A stretch of 64,000 nt of DNA from Aquilaria yunnanensis (Eukaryota > Streptophyta > Magnoliopsida > Malvales > Thymelaeaceae). The stretch lies in assembly GCA_039654915.1 (NCBI GenBank), contig CM077594.1, positions 11,436,001-11,500,000 of the forward strand, read 5' to 3'. Within the stretch, counting starts at the first letter, position 1. Every line of letters begins with the position of its first letter. Made by a program: the position numbers and the translations under genes. This document shows, piece after piece, positions 20,742 through 33,054 of this stretch. Below the pieces are notes generated by a model, which saw only the letters and a program-made list of their open reading frames with translations, did not search any database and had not been told where the DNA came from.

Positions 20742-21050
20742 CTCGTGCTTATTGGCATCGAAGCCCGTACAATTAGCAAGGAAGTAGTACGACCCTGGTT
20801 CCTGGCAAACAGCAGGTTGGATTTGAGCGATGGGTTCGGCTACGAAGCGCAACTCAAGCACCGGACCCCAACACCACAACCCTAGGCTTGTCGATGGACT
20901 TGGTTGCCTGCTCCGATGTCTGGGCCGACGAAGTTGAATCGGCTGGGGCAGGCGGGGACGAGGGTGGTCCAGTCTCTAGTGCAGACTGCGAGATCGAAGG
21001 CTTGAATGAAAGAGAGCGTGGTCGTTCAGGAAAGTGTGGTTATCGGGGAG
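20742..21050 (-). pseudogene. Fragment of type II (alternative) NAD(P)H dehydrogenase gene, NDA-like
   Basis: On the minus strand one frame gives a Ser/Pro-rich leader then [10 protein letters not shown], the start of the FAD-binding GxGxxG fold. One base out of frame follows [15 protein letters not shown]...[14 protein letters not shown], which matches the conserved exon of plant alternative NAD(P)H:ubiquinone oxidoreductases of mitochondria. About 40 residues between these blocks are missing. The second block ends at a GT donor (20741/20740). No further exon is recognisable. It therefore looks like an internally deleted pseudogene fragment. The chromovirus inserted just downstream. Confidence 0.72.
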
Positions 21051-21618
21051 AGCGTGGCCACCTTTCATGCTCCGGTGGAGTGATGGAACAAGCCAACGAA
21101 GAGAGCTTGTTTCGATAGGAGAGCGAAACCAAGAGGAGGGAGAAAGCGAAACCGATAGAAGAGCGAGATCGGAGGATGGTGGCTGCCGTAGAAAGGGGAG
21201 TCGAATCGAAGCACAGGAAAATAAGGGTTCTGGTAGATTTTTTTGAAAGTGTCTAGTTACTTTTTTTTTTTTTTTCAAATTAATTGGTTTTACTTGAAAG
21301 GATTTTAGTAGTTAGGGGTGAAGATTTTATGGAAGAAAGTTAGGAGGGCAAAGTCTGACATTTTCTTTTTTTTTATGGTAACGATGAAAAACAGTGTTAA
21401 CTTGTAGGGCGTAAAGTAGGCATGTGAAAACTGGGGGATAAAATTGTAGGTTCAACCAAACATCAGGGGGTTTTTATAAAAGGAAAATTGATTTCAAATA
21501 ATAAATTTCATATTTTTGTTATTTTTATAAGAATTTCATATTTACTTATACTTTAGTTGGTGGCTCTTTGTGGATTGGTTACTTACTAAATGTGGAAGAC
21601 CAAAAAAATGAGAGTTAT

Positions 21619-22068
21619 TGTAACGATCCAAGTTTAGAATTGATCAACGAAATACCTACGGACTATCATTTAGGAAAAATAATAAGCGCTAACTATTTAT
21701 GCTCTGGAACTTAAGTCTATATATCTGCATAATACTTCTCATATTTCTCTCATATAGGATAATAAGGTGTTACAAACTTCCCCTATGTACCCAACATAAA
21801 TTATGTGGTCTCTCAAACCAATAACCTCTTTAATTGAATTATTTAATACCTAGCCAAGTAATCTTTTTTATCCAGGATCAGCTCGATAGACGATGCATGT
21901 ACACATCCAATACGCTACATCATCGAGGTCCTAGGACAGCTCTGATACCTTCTGTAATGACCCAATTTTAGAATCAGTTAACGAAACCTCTCCCTACACT
22001 TCTTGGGCTATCATTTGTAAAAAGGATAACTGCTAAGTGCTTCCTATGTGTAATATGGGGATGTTACA
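21619..22068 (-). mobile_element. TRIM-like element: short LTR, PPT, internal, PBS, short LTR
   Basis: Left LTR 21619-21774 (TGTAACGATCC...GTGTTACA) and right LTR 21953-22068 (TGTAATGACCC...ATGTTACA) are related. The right one lacks about 40 bp. Between them, on the minus strand, lie a near-canonical Met PBS (complement AGCTCTGATACCT at about 21938-21950) and a purine tract AGGGGAAG beside the left LTR. The internal region is only about 180 bp, with no coding capacity. After 22068 the sequence resembles the internal region again, suggesting a tandem LTR arrangement. Confidence 0.65.
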
Positions 22069-22189
22069 AACTCCTCACTTATGTACGTAACATCCTTGTT
22101 AGGTCTCTTAGATTATTTGGTTAGTCAGTCGTTTAAACTGCAAAAAATAATTCTTATCTCATAAACAACTGAGAATATATAAATTTGTG

Positions 22190-22930
22190 CCAAGAGAATT
22201 TTTTTTAACTGACAGCTTCCTGACAGAAAACTGAAATAAAATATTGGGAGGTTTTTTCAATCGAGTGTTCAAATAAAAGAACTGTACAATTAAAATGAAA
22301 TTAATCAATACCAAAAACACTTAGTTCAGGGTTGATTATCCATCTCACTCACACAGTTGATCATCAAATGAAAGTAATTCTCTAATTCAAGCAAATAAAC
22401 AAAACTCTCTTTAAAGCTAAAAAGAACCCAAGGAATTCAACAATAAAATTAATCAGAAAAAGCTTCAGATTAATTTTTTATGTTTGAGCAACTACATATT
22501 GAAAAGCAATTTCTAATCAACTCAAAATTAGCTTGAATAACAATGAACCAAAAGTTTACTTCAAGCAACTATTCAAAATTTTGAACAATTTAACCTGTTT
22601 TACTTCTTTGAAATAAACTAACCAAAAATAAAAATAATTTTCAATCAATTCACTTGCTTTTATATCAAATTCTTTTCACCTAAGCAGTTTGAAAGAAAAC
22701 CATGCAAATTTGTAATCTCAGAATTAATTCAACAAGTGAGAATAGAAAAATTAATTGCAATAAATCTAAATCATGAAGAAATAAGTACTTGAATTTAAAC
22801 AGAATTTAAACGAATAAAACCAATTCTCATAACCGAACTAGAAAATTACTTGCTTATTTTTGTAATAAAAGCACAAGAAAAAAATAGAGAAAAATCCAAA
22901 ATGTCTAGAAAAAGATCCCCTAATGTGTAG
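22190..22930. repeat. AT-rich dispersed repeat (related to about 52940-53770)
   Basis: Begins with TTTTTTTTAACTGACAG and an AGAAAACTGAAA block like those near 52945-52985, followed in both places by GTTGATCATC-like words. Non-coding; nature unknown. Confidence 0.35.
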
Positions 22931-22979
22931 GGTTGTAATTTTTGGTTTTAGGGTTGGAACCTAAAAGTTGCAAACAACT

Positions 22980-25900
22980 TCTCCATCCAAAATTTGTGAC
23001 CCAACCATATTTATTGGCTCAACTTGAATCGACCCTAACCCTAAAAAAATCAAGTTGGATCAGGTGGGTCATGTTTTGAACTTAAAAAAGAATGAAAAAA
23101 AAATGCAAGCTATTTACGCATTGCAGACACATCAAGATTTAGAAATGCACATTCTTTAACCTAAAAGCAACTTCACAACACATATAATAGCCATAAGTTA
23201 ATCCAACACATACACATTGCATTTGCCAAGTGGCAACATTGTCATTTGCTAATTCATAAGTCAATTAGCTTACTACAAAATCATGAGCCATAAATGCATA
23301 GCAAAAGGTCAATACCAATAGAAATAGTCCACAACTACAAGTCCATAAGGAGTAAACCAGAAGCAATAAACCACCAATACAAAGCCAAACAAACCAACAA
23401 CAGCAAGCACCAAGGAAAACCAATAGCAGCAGCCAATATCCAGCAACCCTCCACAGCAACAATAGTAGCCACCTCCAGTAGCAAGCTAGTAAAATAAATA
23501 AAAGATTATACTTGTATAATTACTATCATTGATAGGGTAAAGTATGAAATCAATTTAAATTTGAACTTACCAATTACCATAAACATAAACTAATCATATC
23601 AAGCAACGTCAACAATGGGTGGTGTAGATAGAATGGACTCAAAATCTTGGAAAAATGAAAAAAATCAAACAAAGAAATTAGACACTTAATAATTTAATAA
23701 ATCAAATGTTCTGTATTAATATCGGGCAAAATAAAATAAAGTTTATCTTGATCGAGCTTTTCAATTTCAAACAACTGTTCTTCAATATTGATATGCTCCT
23801 TCCTCAATGTAGCTCTCATCTAATCTTGTGCATAAATAAGTGCCTATACTATTTTTTGGGACAATGAACTCCTAAAGGAATCAAGCACGCGACCTCTGAT
23901 ATTAAAAGCCAATTCAAATGCAATAGTAGACATAGAAATAGCCAAAGTATCATGGACAATCAATGCAAGTATGGGAAACCTAGGGCTATTGACTCTCCAC
24001 CAAGTAAGAACACTAAAGTTCTCATAACCATATTGGCAGTTCTCATCCAGATATTTGTCCAGCTCACTTTTAGCATCAACACCACTAATGACTTTCAATT
24101 GCTTCTATTGATTAACTTGAGTTGCACCTGACATACATGGTGCATGATCTTCTAAATTTATAACACTAACATCTGAACTCCAAACTTGTTCCTTTATACT
24201 TGAATAATCACTTTGAGTTGAGTACATTAACTTGTACTCATTAAACAATTCTTTTTGACCCACCTTCACCTTTGCAATAAGCTTATTCGCCATGGGCTTA
24301 GGATACATCTTTGCCACCACAAAATCCAAGTACTCTATTTTATATTGTGAATCAAGCACAACAGCAAAGAAGATCATCATATTAATCTTTTTAGGATTAC
24401 CCCAATATTTATCATATTTGTCCTTCATTTTCAAAGCCATATCAGAAAAGCTCTTATCATTATGTGTAATCCCAACCTAATCATGCAACAAGATATCAAC
24501 AAAAGAAATCTCATGGAAGCAAGTATTTGCAGTGACATAAAGAAAATCAGAGACATGCAAAATAAGATCATAAAAGGCTTTAAGCAACTGAGTAATATAT
24601 TTCACTTTGTCCTAATCCTTTTTTTCAGGCTTCCCTAAACCTTCACTTTCTAAAAGTTCACGAACATATAAAGGATCCTGATCCTCATATGCAACAAATG
24701 CCTTTTCAAATTTCAAGGTTGTTTCAAGCATCAAATATCTTGAATTCTATCTAGTTCGGATACCAAGACAAAGTGAATTTTTTAACTAAATTTTCTCATT
24801 CTTAATACTAATCTTGAACTTCAACAAATGTGTTAGAGATTCTCTAACATATCTCGTAGTATTACAGACACAAATAATAGAATCAGAAGCTAGCTTAAGT
24901 CCATCATTCACAACCAAGTTTATTATATGAGCCACATACCTCATATGAAGATAGTTTCTATTTTGAATACTTCTTAACCTAGGACTATTGATCATTTTCC
25001 TTTTCAAATAGGCAATAGCTGCATCATTAGAACTTGCATTATCTATAATGGTAGTCATCAAATTCTTAATGCCCAAGTACCCAAGGCTTTTCTAATTGCC
25101 TTGCCAATTGTTCCACCCTTATATCCAAAAATTGGGTAGAAGTTCAAGATTCTTTTTTGCAATGTCCATTCGTTATCAATGAAATGAGCAGTGTCACACA
25201 TGTAGTTAATTCTTTGAATTAAAATCCATGTGTCAATAGTTATGGATACCTGTTTAGAATTGGATACTAAAAACTTTTTTAGATTCTCTCTTTTATCAAC
25301 AAAGACTTGATAATAATATTTTTCAATAGTTATCCTAGATAGTACTTGAAGCCTAGGTTGGATAACAATTCAAAACTTTCTAAATCCCTCTCCCTCAGCA
25401 AATTGGAAAGGAAGTTCATCCATGATAATCATATAAGCTAAAGCCTTCCTACAAGTATCCAAATAGAACCTCCAATTACTCAAGATAGTATCCTGACCAA
25501 TTCCTTTTGCTAAATTAATAGTTGCTTGATTTCCTTTTAACTTTTTTGCACTTATACTCAATGTAATTTTTTAAATTAATGGTGTCATGTTTCTCACTAT
25601 CACAATTATAAACAAAACCACAATGGATGCACTCATATTTTTTTGGTTGTTGCCTTCAGCAAACTTGAAATGAGCCCAATAGTTAGCTTTCTTCCCGCGT
25701 CACTCCCACTCGACTTCATCTTCTTCTTGCTTAGCTTAATAGCATCATCATTACCAATAGTTTTAGCAGTCGTAGAAGCTAGCATTTGGTCCATGCTTGT
25801 TTCGTCACCATTGATATTTTTCCCACCAACATTACTTGCCATCTGGAAATAAAGCCAACAAAATTTAAGTAAGATTGTGGAGATTAGAGAAGTTATTAAT

Positions 25901-26790
25901 ACAAAAATAACCATAAACAAAATAAATAAGTGCTGAAGCCTCCATCCTCTAGAATTTGCAATAATCGGTGCATTGAACTCAATCGATTAATCAATTGAAC
26001 TAAAAGGATTATAATTTCCAATTGAACTCAATTAATTAAACAATCAAACAGGTGGACTCAATCAATTAACCAAAGATAACAATTTGGTTCAGCCTCCATC
26101 AAGCATCTTTCTTAAATAAGCTAAGATTCAATCAATTAATCAAATTCAACCTAACCTAATATTCATTTATCATCAAACAAAACATTGCAATTGAAATTGA
26201 GAACTTCTCTGGGATGATTTACCCTAAACCTAATTCTCAATTGAAAATTTGAAACTTACACTTATTGAGTCCGTCTCGGCGTGAGTAGCCAATGGCAGGA
26301 AAGGTCTAAGACTGAGAGGATGAGCGCCGAGAGGATAAGTTCAGTGTTGGTGGTGGCCACTGAGGTCGGTTTCGGAGTAAGAGGATGAAGGTGACAGTGA
26401 GATAAAGGGAAGGAAGGGACAGAGCTACGGTAACTAAGGACTGATGATGAACGGACGATAGGTGGATGGTGTCAATGCAATTGGATGAGTCGACAGCAGA
26501 GCAGAATCGAGTGTGTTTGCGTGCGACAGTCAGGCGATGCCAATGCGATGCGAGAGAAGACGAGTAGCAAAGCTCTGCTGTGTTTGGCATAAGGTAGTAT
26601 CAACTTAGTGGGCTAGGCTGGGAATAAGAAAGAGATTAGGGAATTAGGGATAGCAAGTGTAGGCTAGGCCTAATATTCAGGTTGGTTTCAAATTGATTCA
26701 GGTTTAACACAAACCAACCCAATTTTTGACTTTTTGAAATGGGGTCGATTTCGGGTTGGCCTGAGTGACATTTATTCATCTCTTCAACCA
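22980..26790 (-). mobile_element. Decayed hAT element, approximate extent
   Basis: The right edge near 26790 carries, on the minus strand, AGAGATGAATAAATGTC followed by subterminal AACCCGAAATC/GGGTTGG repeats, resembling other hAT ends in this window. Similar GGGTCA/CCAACC-rich sequence near 22990-23070 may mark the left end, but no clear TIR or TSD was found there. It contains the transposase relic at 23844-25852. Confidence 0.55.
23844..25852 (-). pseudogene. hAT transposase (BED finger, RNase H-like, hATC), decayed
   Basis: Read from 25852 downwards: N-terminal MASNVGGKN...; a degenerate BED finger (CIHCGF) near 25590-25620; a catalytic-domain piece at 25370-25561; the DNASSNDAAIAYLKRK and YVAHIINLVVNDGLK motifs at 24786-25076; a mid piece at 24105-24440; and the C-terminal hATC dimerisation domain at 23844-24098 (VLTWWRVNSPRFPILA, GRVLDSFRSSL). 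These lie in different frames and are separated by stops, so no transposase is made. It belongs to the Ac-like plant hAT group. Confidence 0.88.
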
Positions 26791-27618
26791 AACCCTAACC
26801 TGAAAAATAGGATTGGGTTTCAAGTTAGGGCCAAATGCTTTCACCCATATTAATGTGTTCTCTCCATTTCTATTTATTGGCAAAATTCCCCCCATTGAAG
26901 TAACCCGAATGTGGTAAAAAAAATAGAATTTCAGTTGATCAGTACCTTTCCAAGCCAAGTTTCAACCGGTCTTTCTCCTGATTGGCTTACAATATTCACA
27001 TAAATTAAGAGTCTTAGACTTGCCAAACTCTACCTGCTACCTTCTTTCTCTCTAGCATTTGGTCGAACACCTACTGAGCAGCCAATTTTTTTAGCGTTAG
27101 CTACCTTCTTCATGCTCAGCTTCCCCCTAAACAAGTATGAGCAGCTTAAGAGCTTGATTTAGAATGTTGAAAACCCAATTGCAGTTTTTCTTTGTCCAAA
27201 CATAGAATGAATGAATGAAACCAATTCAAACAAAAATGGGTTTGGAGCAGATAAATTGTTGGATGACTTCAATTGCTGGTTTTATGTTGACCGGAAGCAA
27301 CAAATTTGGATGAGAAATAAAAATCGAAACAAATTGAGACCAACCACAGTGGAGTCCTCCACACAAAAGAAAAAGCTGTTGTTTCAGAAGCAAAGTGGAA
27401 CTTAGCCTCCTCCTAAAGCAAAAATGCCACCGTTTCTTGTTCGGTCTAAAATGCCACCTTTTCCTTTTATTCCGACTCAAAATTTAGCAAAACCAACAAG
27501 GTTGTATCTTCGTCCCTTAAAAAATGTAAAATACCATCATTAATCCCTATTATGTTAATAAATTGGAACAAAAGCAAAGAAAATTATGGAATAAATATAT
27601 ATAAATTATGAACTCATC

Positions 27619-27685
27619 TTTTAAATTGGATTACTTGGTCTCATGGCTAATCTTTTAAATTGGATTACTTGGTCCCATGGCCAAG
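27619..27685. repeat. Short tandem duplication
   Basis: CTTTTAAATTGGATTACTTG plus GTC(T/C)CATGGC occurs twice about 37 bp apart. The region 26800-27690 otherwise holds no recognisable gene. Confidence 0.6.
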
Positions 27686-27689
27686 TAAC

Positions 27690-28259
27690 TTCTCTAATCC
27701 AGAATCAGCCCCTACTAGACGATGCATGTGCACACTGAATATATCACATCATTGCGGTCCCGATCGAGTCAGCTCTTATACAATCTATAATAACCTGAGT
27801 CCGGAACTAGTTAATAAAACACCACCCATATCATATGGGCTATCATTTGGAAAATGATAAGCATTAAATGTCTATGTTTTGGAACTTGGTCCTAAATATC
27901 AATTTAAAGCTTCCCATATTTCCCCCACAAACAACATCTTTGTAGGGTTAGGGGCCAAGTAACATCTCTAACCTAGGATCAACCTCGTCTGGCTAAGTAA
28001 CCTCTTTAATTCATGATCAATCCGGTAGACGATACATGTACACACCTAGTATGCTACATTATCGTGATCCTAGGTCAGCTCTAATAGCATCTATAACGAC
28101 CTAAATTTAGAACCAGTTAAAAAAAATCTACTCACACCACATTGGCTATCCTTTGATTTGAAAAATGATAATTGCTAGTGTTTATGTTATGTAACTTGAG
28201 CATATTTGTTCATATAAGGCTTCCCACGTTTCCCCTATGTGGGATATAGAGATGTTATA
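27690..28259 (-). mobile_element. TRIM-like array, second locus
   Basis: It repeats the layout of 21619-22068: internal block with AGACGATGCATGTGCACAC, degenerate PBS complement AGCTCTTATACAA, LTR from 27786 (TATAATAACC...), a second internal block (AGACGATACATGTACACACC), degenerate PBS complement AGCTCTAATAGCA, and LTR 28092-28259 (TATAACGACC...GATGTTATA). The ends have mutated from TG...CA to TA...TA, so it is older than the first locus. Confidence 0.55.
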
Positions 28260-28261
28260 GT

Positions 28262-28440
28262 TACAAAATATAAAAGTCTCAAAATATGCGAGTTACTAAA
28301 TATGAAAGTTAAAAAATATGGTAGTTACTAAATATGAAAATCCCCAAATATGAGACTTGCTAAATATAAAAGGTTCTGAAATAGAAAATTCATAGTTTTG
28401 GAAAAACCTAAATACAGAAGTTACTAAGCATAGAAGATAC
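28262..28440 (-). repeat. Minisatellite related to the hAT interior at 16760-17130
   Basis: On the minus strand, degenerate units of about 30-36 bp of the form TTTCATATTTAGTAACTNCC with TTTTGAGAC spacers. The same unit family fills the centre of the hAT element at 16409-17948, in the opposite orientation relative to plus. Confidence 0.6.
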
Positions 28441-28654
28441 TAAATTAATACGATAAAAAATACAATTAGTTCAATCATCCCTCCCCTATCGTCTTTAGAA
28501 ACATCACTAAGTAACGAAATTTCATCCTCGAAAACATCCTCATCAAGTTGTACAAGCTCGATGCCATGATCGATATCATGAACAATAGATGGGAAACATA
28601 AGAAGTCAACCGGTATATTGATCACATTAAAAGCTGGCATATCATTTATGATCA

Positions 28655-28965
28655 GTGATAAGAGGTGTAGGGTTTAGGATTTTGAGTTTAAGTTTAAGGT
28701 TTTGAGTTCAGATTTAGGGTTTATGGTAAAATTTAAGATTGGGGTAAAAGTTTAGAGTTACGGTTTAGAGTTTAGATTTAGATTTATAATTTATGATTAG
28801 AATTGAAGGTTTATGGATAAGGTTAGAGTTAAAGCATAGGGTTTTATGATTTAGGTTTAAAGTTAAAACTTTACAATTACATAATTTTTGTTAGGGTAAA
28901 GGGTTAGGGTTTAGAGTTTAGATTTTAGGTTCAAGTTTATAGTTGTTACGAATTCATGGTTAAGG
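28655..28965. repeat. Degenerate telomere-like (TTTAGGG-type) array
   Basis: About 310 bp of TTTAGGG, TTTAGAG, GTTTAGG and related words with the G-rich strand on plus, opposite to the array at 7990-8420. Strongly decayed. Confidence 0.7.
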
Positions 28966-29769
28966 AGGCTTTAGGATTTCAAGATTTAAAGTTTTTCAAA
29001 TAATTTACTTTTTTACTGTAGATGATATACTTACTAATTTTACAAATGTCTAGCTACTTAATTAATAATTTTACAAATATCTAGTAAGTTTTTGAAAATT
29101 TCAAGCATGTCAATCCTTTAATAGACTCTTTGTATTTCCAAAATTACTTTCAGATTATCCAAAACATAAATACTATAAGGATACTCTCTTGTAGTGCCCC
29201 TCGTCAAAGAAACCCACTCTTTTGGCCACAAAGCTAGTGTCCATGCTGATGAGATCGCTACTCCTGTCATCTCATTAGCCAACACTGATCACAAAATGTT
29301 TTTTAAAGTGTTTTTTAAGCTCTTAAAGTGTATGATCATAATTGATGTATAATTTTAAAACTAATAAATATGTAAGAAAATCATAAAAAAATTAAATTTT
29401 TACCGATCATATATTTTATGTTAAAGTCTGGTCGAAGTCAACTTTAGACATTAAGCCACATCAGATAAGAGTTAATTTGGGTTTAGGTTTTAGATCATTC
29501 CATTTAAATTTTCTCAGGTTTTACTGAAATCTAATTTAAGTTGATGACTTTTATAATTAAATTGGGTCAAAATCAGACTTGAGTCTGAATCAAGTCATCA
29601 GATTAGATTCAATTTTCCATCCCTAAAAATGATCTAGGAAATTCAATACAATTTTCAAGTAAGTTACTAAAGTTGAGAAAATGAGAATTTACCTACTATC
29701 ATTTTCATGGGTGCAAAAAATGCCAAAAAAAATCATGCTTTAATCATCGATTCTAACCAATATTGCAAC

Positions 29770-30660
29770 CAAAGTGAAACTGGGGAATAATGTCACTCGG
29801 AAATATCAAAAGATCATCAAGTAATTTTCTTAGGCCAATCTGACATTACACGTTAAAGGTAGTCAAGTTGATTAGGAATGGAGTGGATTTCTAGGAAGAA
29901 ATTTATGTTGGCAACCGAACCGTTTACCTCATACAGTACGAGTCTTCTCCTCCATACTTCTAACACTGGTGACCAAGACATTTGAGACAACTAACAAGAA
30001 TCGAGCGAGTGAGAGGAAATTTCTTGGAGAATTTTAATAGACAGACGACAAAGACCACGACTTGAGAGTCTAGCTTCGACAATATTGGTCGAGAATTGTC
30101 TCTGCATCTGAGCCCACCAATCAAGGGTTGAAGCCCCACAAGTTCGAGACATTCTCCTATTCCTTAGCTCTCCAAATCCTTAAACAGATAATTCTAACGA
30201 AAAAAAATATATTGATGAAAAATTGACAGAGGGCCAATCAAGAACAAAACTGAAGTGTTTAGTTGTTTACCGAAGAAAAGTGCTAACCTTACTGGACATG
30301 TCAGACAAGTTTTTTTTTTTTTTTAAGTGAAGAAGTATCTTTTTGACATTAAGGATAAAAATAAGTGAAACTTAGAACCAACGGGAGTTGGTTCATTTGA
30401 TAGAGAACTGAAATTTTCAAAAGTTTACAATCTCATCTTTGTAGATAATATATTTACAAGCTTTAATTAAGCCGGTGAAATAAACCTAACTTGGAAATGA
30501 GATAACTTTACCTCTTAAACGTTTTCCTCATAAAAATGAAAATGGAATGTAGTGAAGTGCTAAAGAAGTATGGTTACCAAAACCTACATTAAGGGCTAAG
30601 AAGTGGACCACCTTCTTCGGGTCTTCTTCCCGCAATGACTTTACCAACATTTTCTTTTAG
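29770..30660. repeat. Segmental duplication, copy A (downstream of receptor kinase 1)
   Basis: Matches 45975-46039, 46983-47530 and 49218-49400 in order. Landmarks are GTCTTCTCCTCCATA, GACCAAGACATTTG, GTGAGAGGAAATTTCTT, TGACATTAAGGATAAAAATA and GCTTTAATTAAGCCGGTG. No coding sequence. Copy A lacks the MULE and the 1.7 kb insert present in copy B. Confidence 0.8.
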
Positions 30661-30831
30661 GTAAAATCAATCATGTTCCCATATATGACTATTTCGATCA
30701 TTCTAAAGTGGTCTCTTACCTAAAAAACTTCCTCTTAAAATCCTTTATCTCCCTTAACAGGTTCTATTTTGATCCATTCCGTTAATTAAGCTATTATTTT
30801 AGATGGAACTTACCTACTTGACACTTACATT

Positions 30832-31120
30832 GCTTGTAGGTATCACCTGAGCTTGGTACCATCTCAACCTAATTTAGGTACCATCTAAACTTGCTTTGGG
30901 TACCACTTGCAACCTGATATTGGTATCATTTAACTTGAACTTGGTACCACTTTAACATGATTTAAAATGGTACCAATTTCAGGATAGGTGGTACCAAATT
31001 TAGGTCCAACCTGATAGAGGCACCACTAGAATCAGATTTAGGTACCAGTTGGACCTAATTTTGGTATCACTTAACCTTATTTTAGAACTACTTGGCCTGA
31101 ATTGGGTATCATGTAACCTA
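30832..31120. repeat. GGTACC-containing minisatellite
   Basis: About ten degenerate units of 25-33 bp of the form TTGGTACCACTTNAACCTGA. Both orientations of GGTACC look alike because it is a palindrome. No gene. Confidence 0.75.
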
Positions 31121-31359
31121 CAATAGGGAGAATAGGTTGTAGGCAAACATTTGTGTTGGAGTGTTTGCTGCATTTCTAAAATTAGGTCCTTAACTGACAA
31201 AAATTGAAAAGCTTGAGGAAAACGCAAAATAACTTGTATCGCCACATGATCTTGTATTTTAGAATCTTCCAGTCTTTATTTGTCGAAAATCTATAAGTAC
31301 GACCATTATTGAGTGCTGATTAGAGACAAAGCCGATAGAAAAAAAAAAAAAAACATTAT

Positions 31360-31490
31360 TGAGCGGGTGGAACGAACCTAATCTTAAAATGAGGTAACTT
31401 CACCTTCTAAACTTGTTCTTACAACTATAGAGATGGAACTGGGTAAAGGCTTATAGAAGTACAGGAACCATTAGAGACAAATTTTTAAGC
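31360..31490. repeat. Partial third copy of the segmental-duplication block
   Basis: GGTGGAACGAACCTAATCTT followed by AAAATGAGGTAACTTCACCT matches 30475-30530 and 49250-49310. It shows an additional local duplication. The remainder of 31490-33050 has no gene I can support apart from the 3' flank of the receptor gene. Confidence 0.6.
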
Positions 31491-32564
31491 TAGTCTAACA
31501 ATTGCTAGCGACATTACTATGCTGATACTTGGCCAGTAGTGGCATTTACAGTCTCTGCTGACCCTCAAAACCACTAATCCCACAGTTCTGCTTACTACAA
31601 GAATAAATAAAAATAGATGGATCAGCTCCTCAACTAATATCCTCATTCACAAAACAACGGATGAGAAAAGTTAAAGTTGCTCATTGACCCAGAATGTAAA
31701 CACGAACATACACAAGCACATGTCTAGGGTTCCAGGGCTACACATAGCTTCCGAAAGCAAGTTCGGGAACAATATTGCATAAAACAAGTCAAAACCAAGG
31801 CAAGAAGACCTACAGGCCAGAAAACAAAGCTTTTGCTAATTAAAAACAAAACAAGGTTCAATGATGATAGATAACAGCCGGTAGGAAGTAGGAAGTATAG
31901 GAGCAAAGGATATCTTAAATTGACATTGAGTGCCTGAAGGAAAAAGAAATGATTCAGAAGGAACAATGGGAATCAAACATGAATGAAATTGTATTGCTAG
32001 TGCTGGCGAATCTGCTAGGCAAAACAACACCATTCCTACAACAATAAACATTTACTAGCTTTTCAGCAACAGACAGGAGAAAGGTGTTAAACTGCTTTGC
32101 AGCCTACCCAAAATGAAAACCTCTCAGGGATTAATTTGTAGTCACATGAATGATTCTGTACAGTTGAAATGTGGTGGAGGAGGATATTAGCTCACTAGCA
32201 TCTCCTGGTCTCCCGGTCCTTGCTTCAAACGAGCAAGGTTCCAGTTGATAATCCCAGCAAGCTTTCGACCGAAACTTCTTCTGTGGGACTTTCTCTGCAA
32301 ACATCCCCAGCAAGCGTACATCTCCAATATGTTGGATTCTCTGTCTGTTATCATGAAGTAACATCTAGACTTTGTTTGCTATGTAATTGGTGAATGCCAC
32401 CTACTTGAAACTCGAGATAGCTTTCGGGTTAGTGGCAAACAACATTGGTAGGGCAATACCAGGCCAGAGTTTGCTGTTGATCCTCTTCTTCTTCTTTTTT
32501 ATGGAAAAAAAAAACTGAACTTCTAATATATATTGGGTCCTCATTTTGTAGATAAAAAGTGGAA

Positions 32565-33050
32565 AAACAAATAAAACCACTAAGACTTCAACAAAACAAC
32601 CAAAGTTCCCATAAGCCATCTAAATTTCTTAACAGAACGAGCTCTGTCAATTTCACTTCACTTACTATATCCACACTTCACCCACAAAATCTAGAAAGGC
32701 CAAACATGTCCATATTTCTTGACCATATTGAGAATAACTGGCAAGTCTAGTCATATCACGAATACCTATGTACAAGTTGAAGCAATGGCTGTAGCTAGGC
32801 TCTAGCTAACACCTATTTTGCTCCCAATCAAGCAACACAAGCAATTTCTGAGACAGTAGACATCCTGTCATCAAGCAAAGGCAAACAAACAGAGTCAAAC
32901 TGAAAGAGTGAAAAACACCTGAGTTTGGATACAGCACAATATTTCTAATGCCGAGAACATGCGACAGGTTCAAGCATTCATTCTCACTTGAGGGCATTAT
33001 TTCCTTATTCAACATGAAAACAAAAGATTCACTTGAGGGCATAAGATAAA
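32565..33050. repeat. 3' flank of receptor kinase 1, duplicated at 55590-55980
   Basis: Blocks such as ACAAAACAACCAAAGTTCCC, GAACGAGCTCT, CAAGCAATGGC and GACAGGTTCAAGCA have counterparts downstream of receptor kinase 2 in the same order. It may contain the 3' UTR. Confidence 0.65.
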
Positions 33051-33054
33051 AACT

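Noticed and set aside
20888..21278. Small frames on both strands near 21 kb as genes
   Set aside because: The minus-strand sequence matches the alternative NAD(P)H dehydrogenase fragment in other frames; these frames are shadows.
23265..23462. Hydrophobic Cys/Trp/Leu-rich small protein
   Set aside because: Low-complexity complement of a CAA/CCA-rich stretch near the hAT end; no conserved features.
26306..26590. 94-codon minus-strand frame
   Set aside because: Lies in the 5' region of the decayed hAT element, composition biased (Ser/Leu/His), no recognisable domain.
32131..32364. 77-codon minus-strand frame between the segmental duplication and receptor kinase 1
   Set aside because: No recognisable motif, no splice context; not enough to call a gene.
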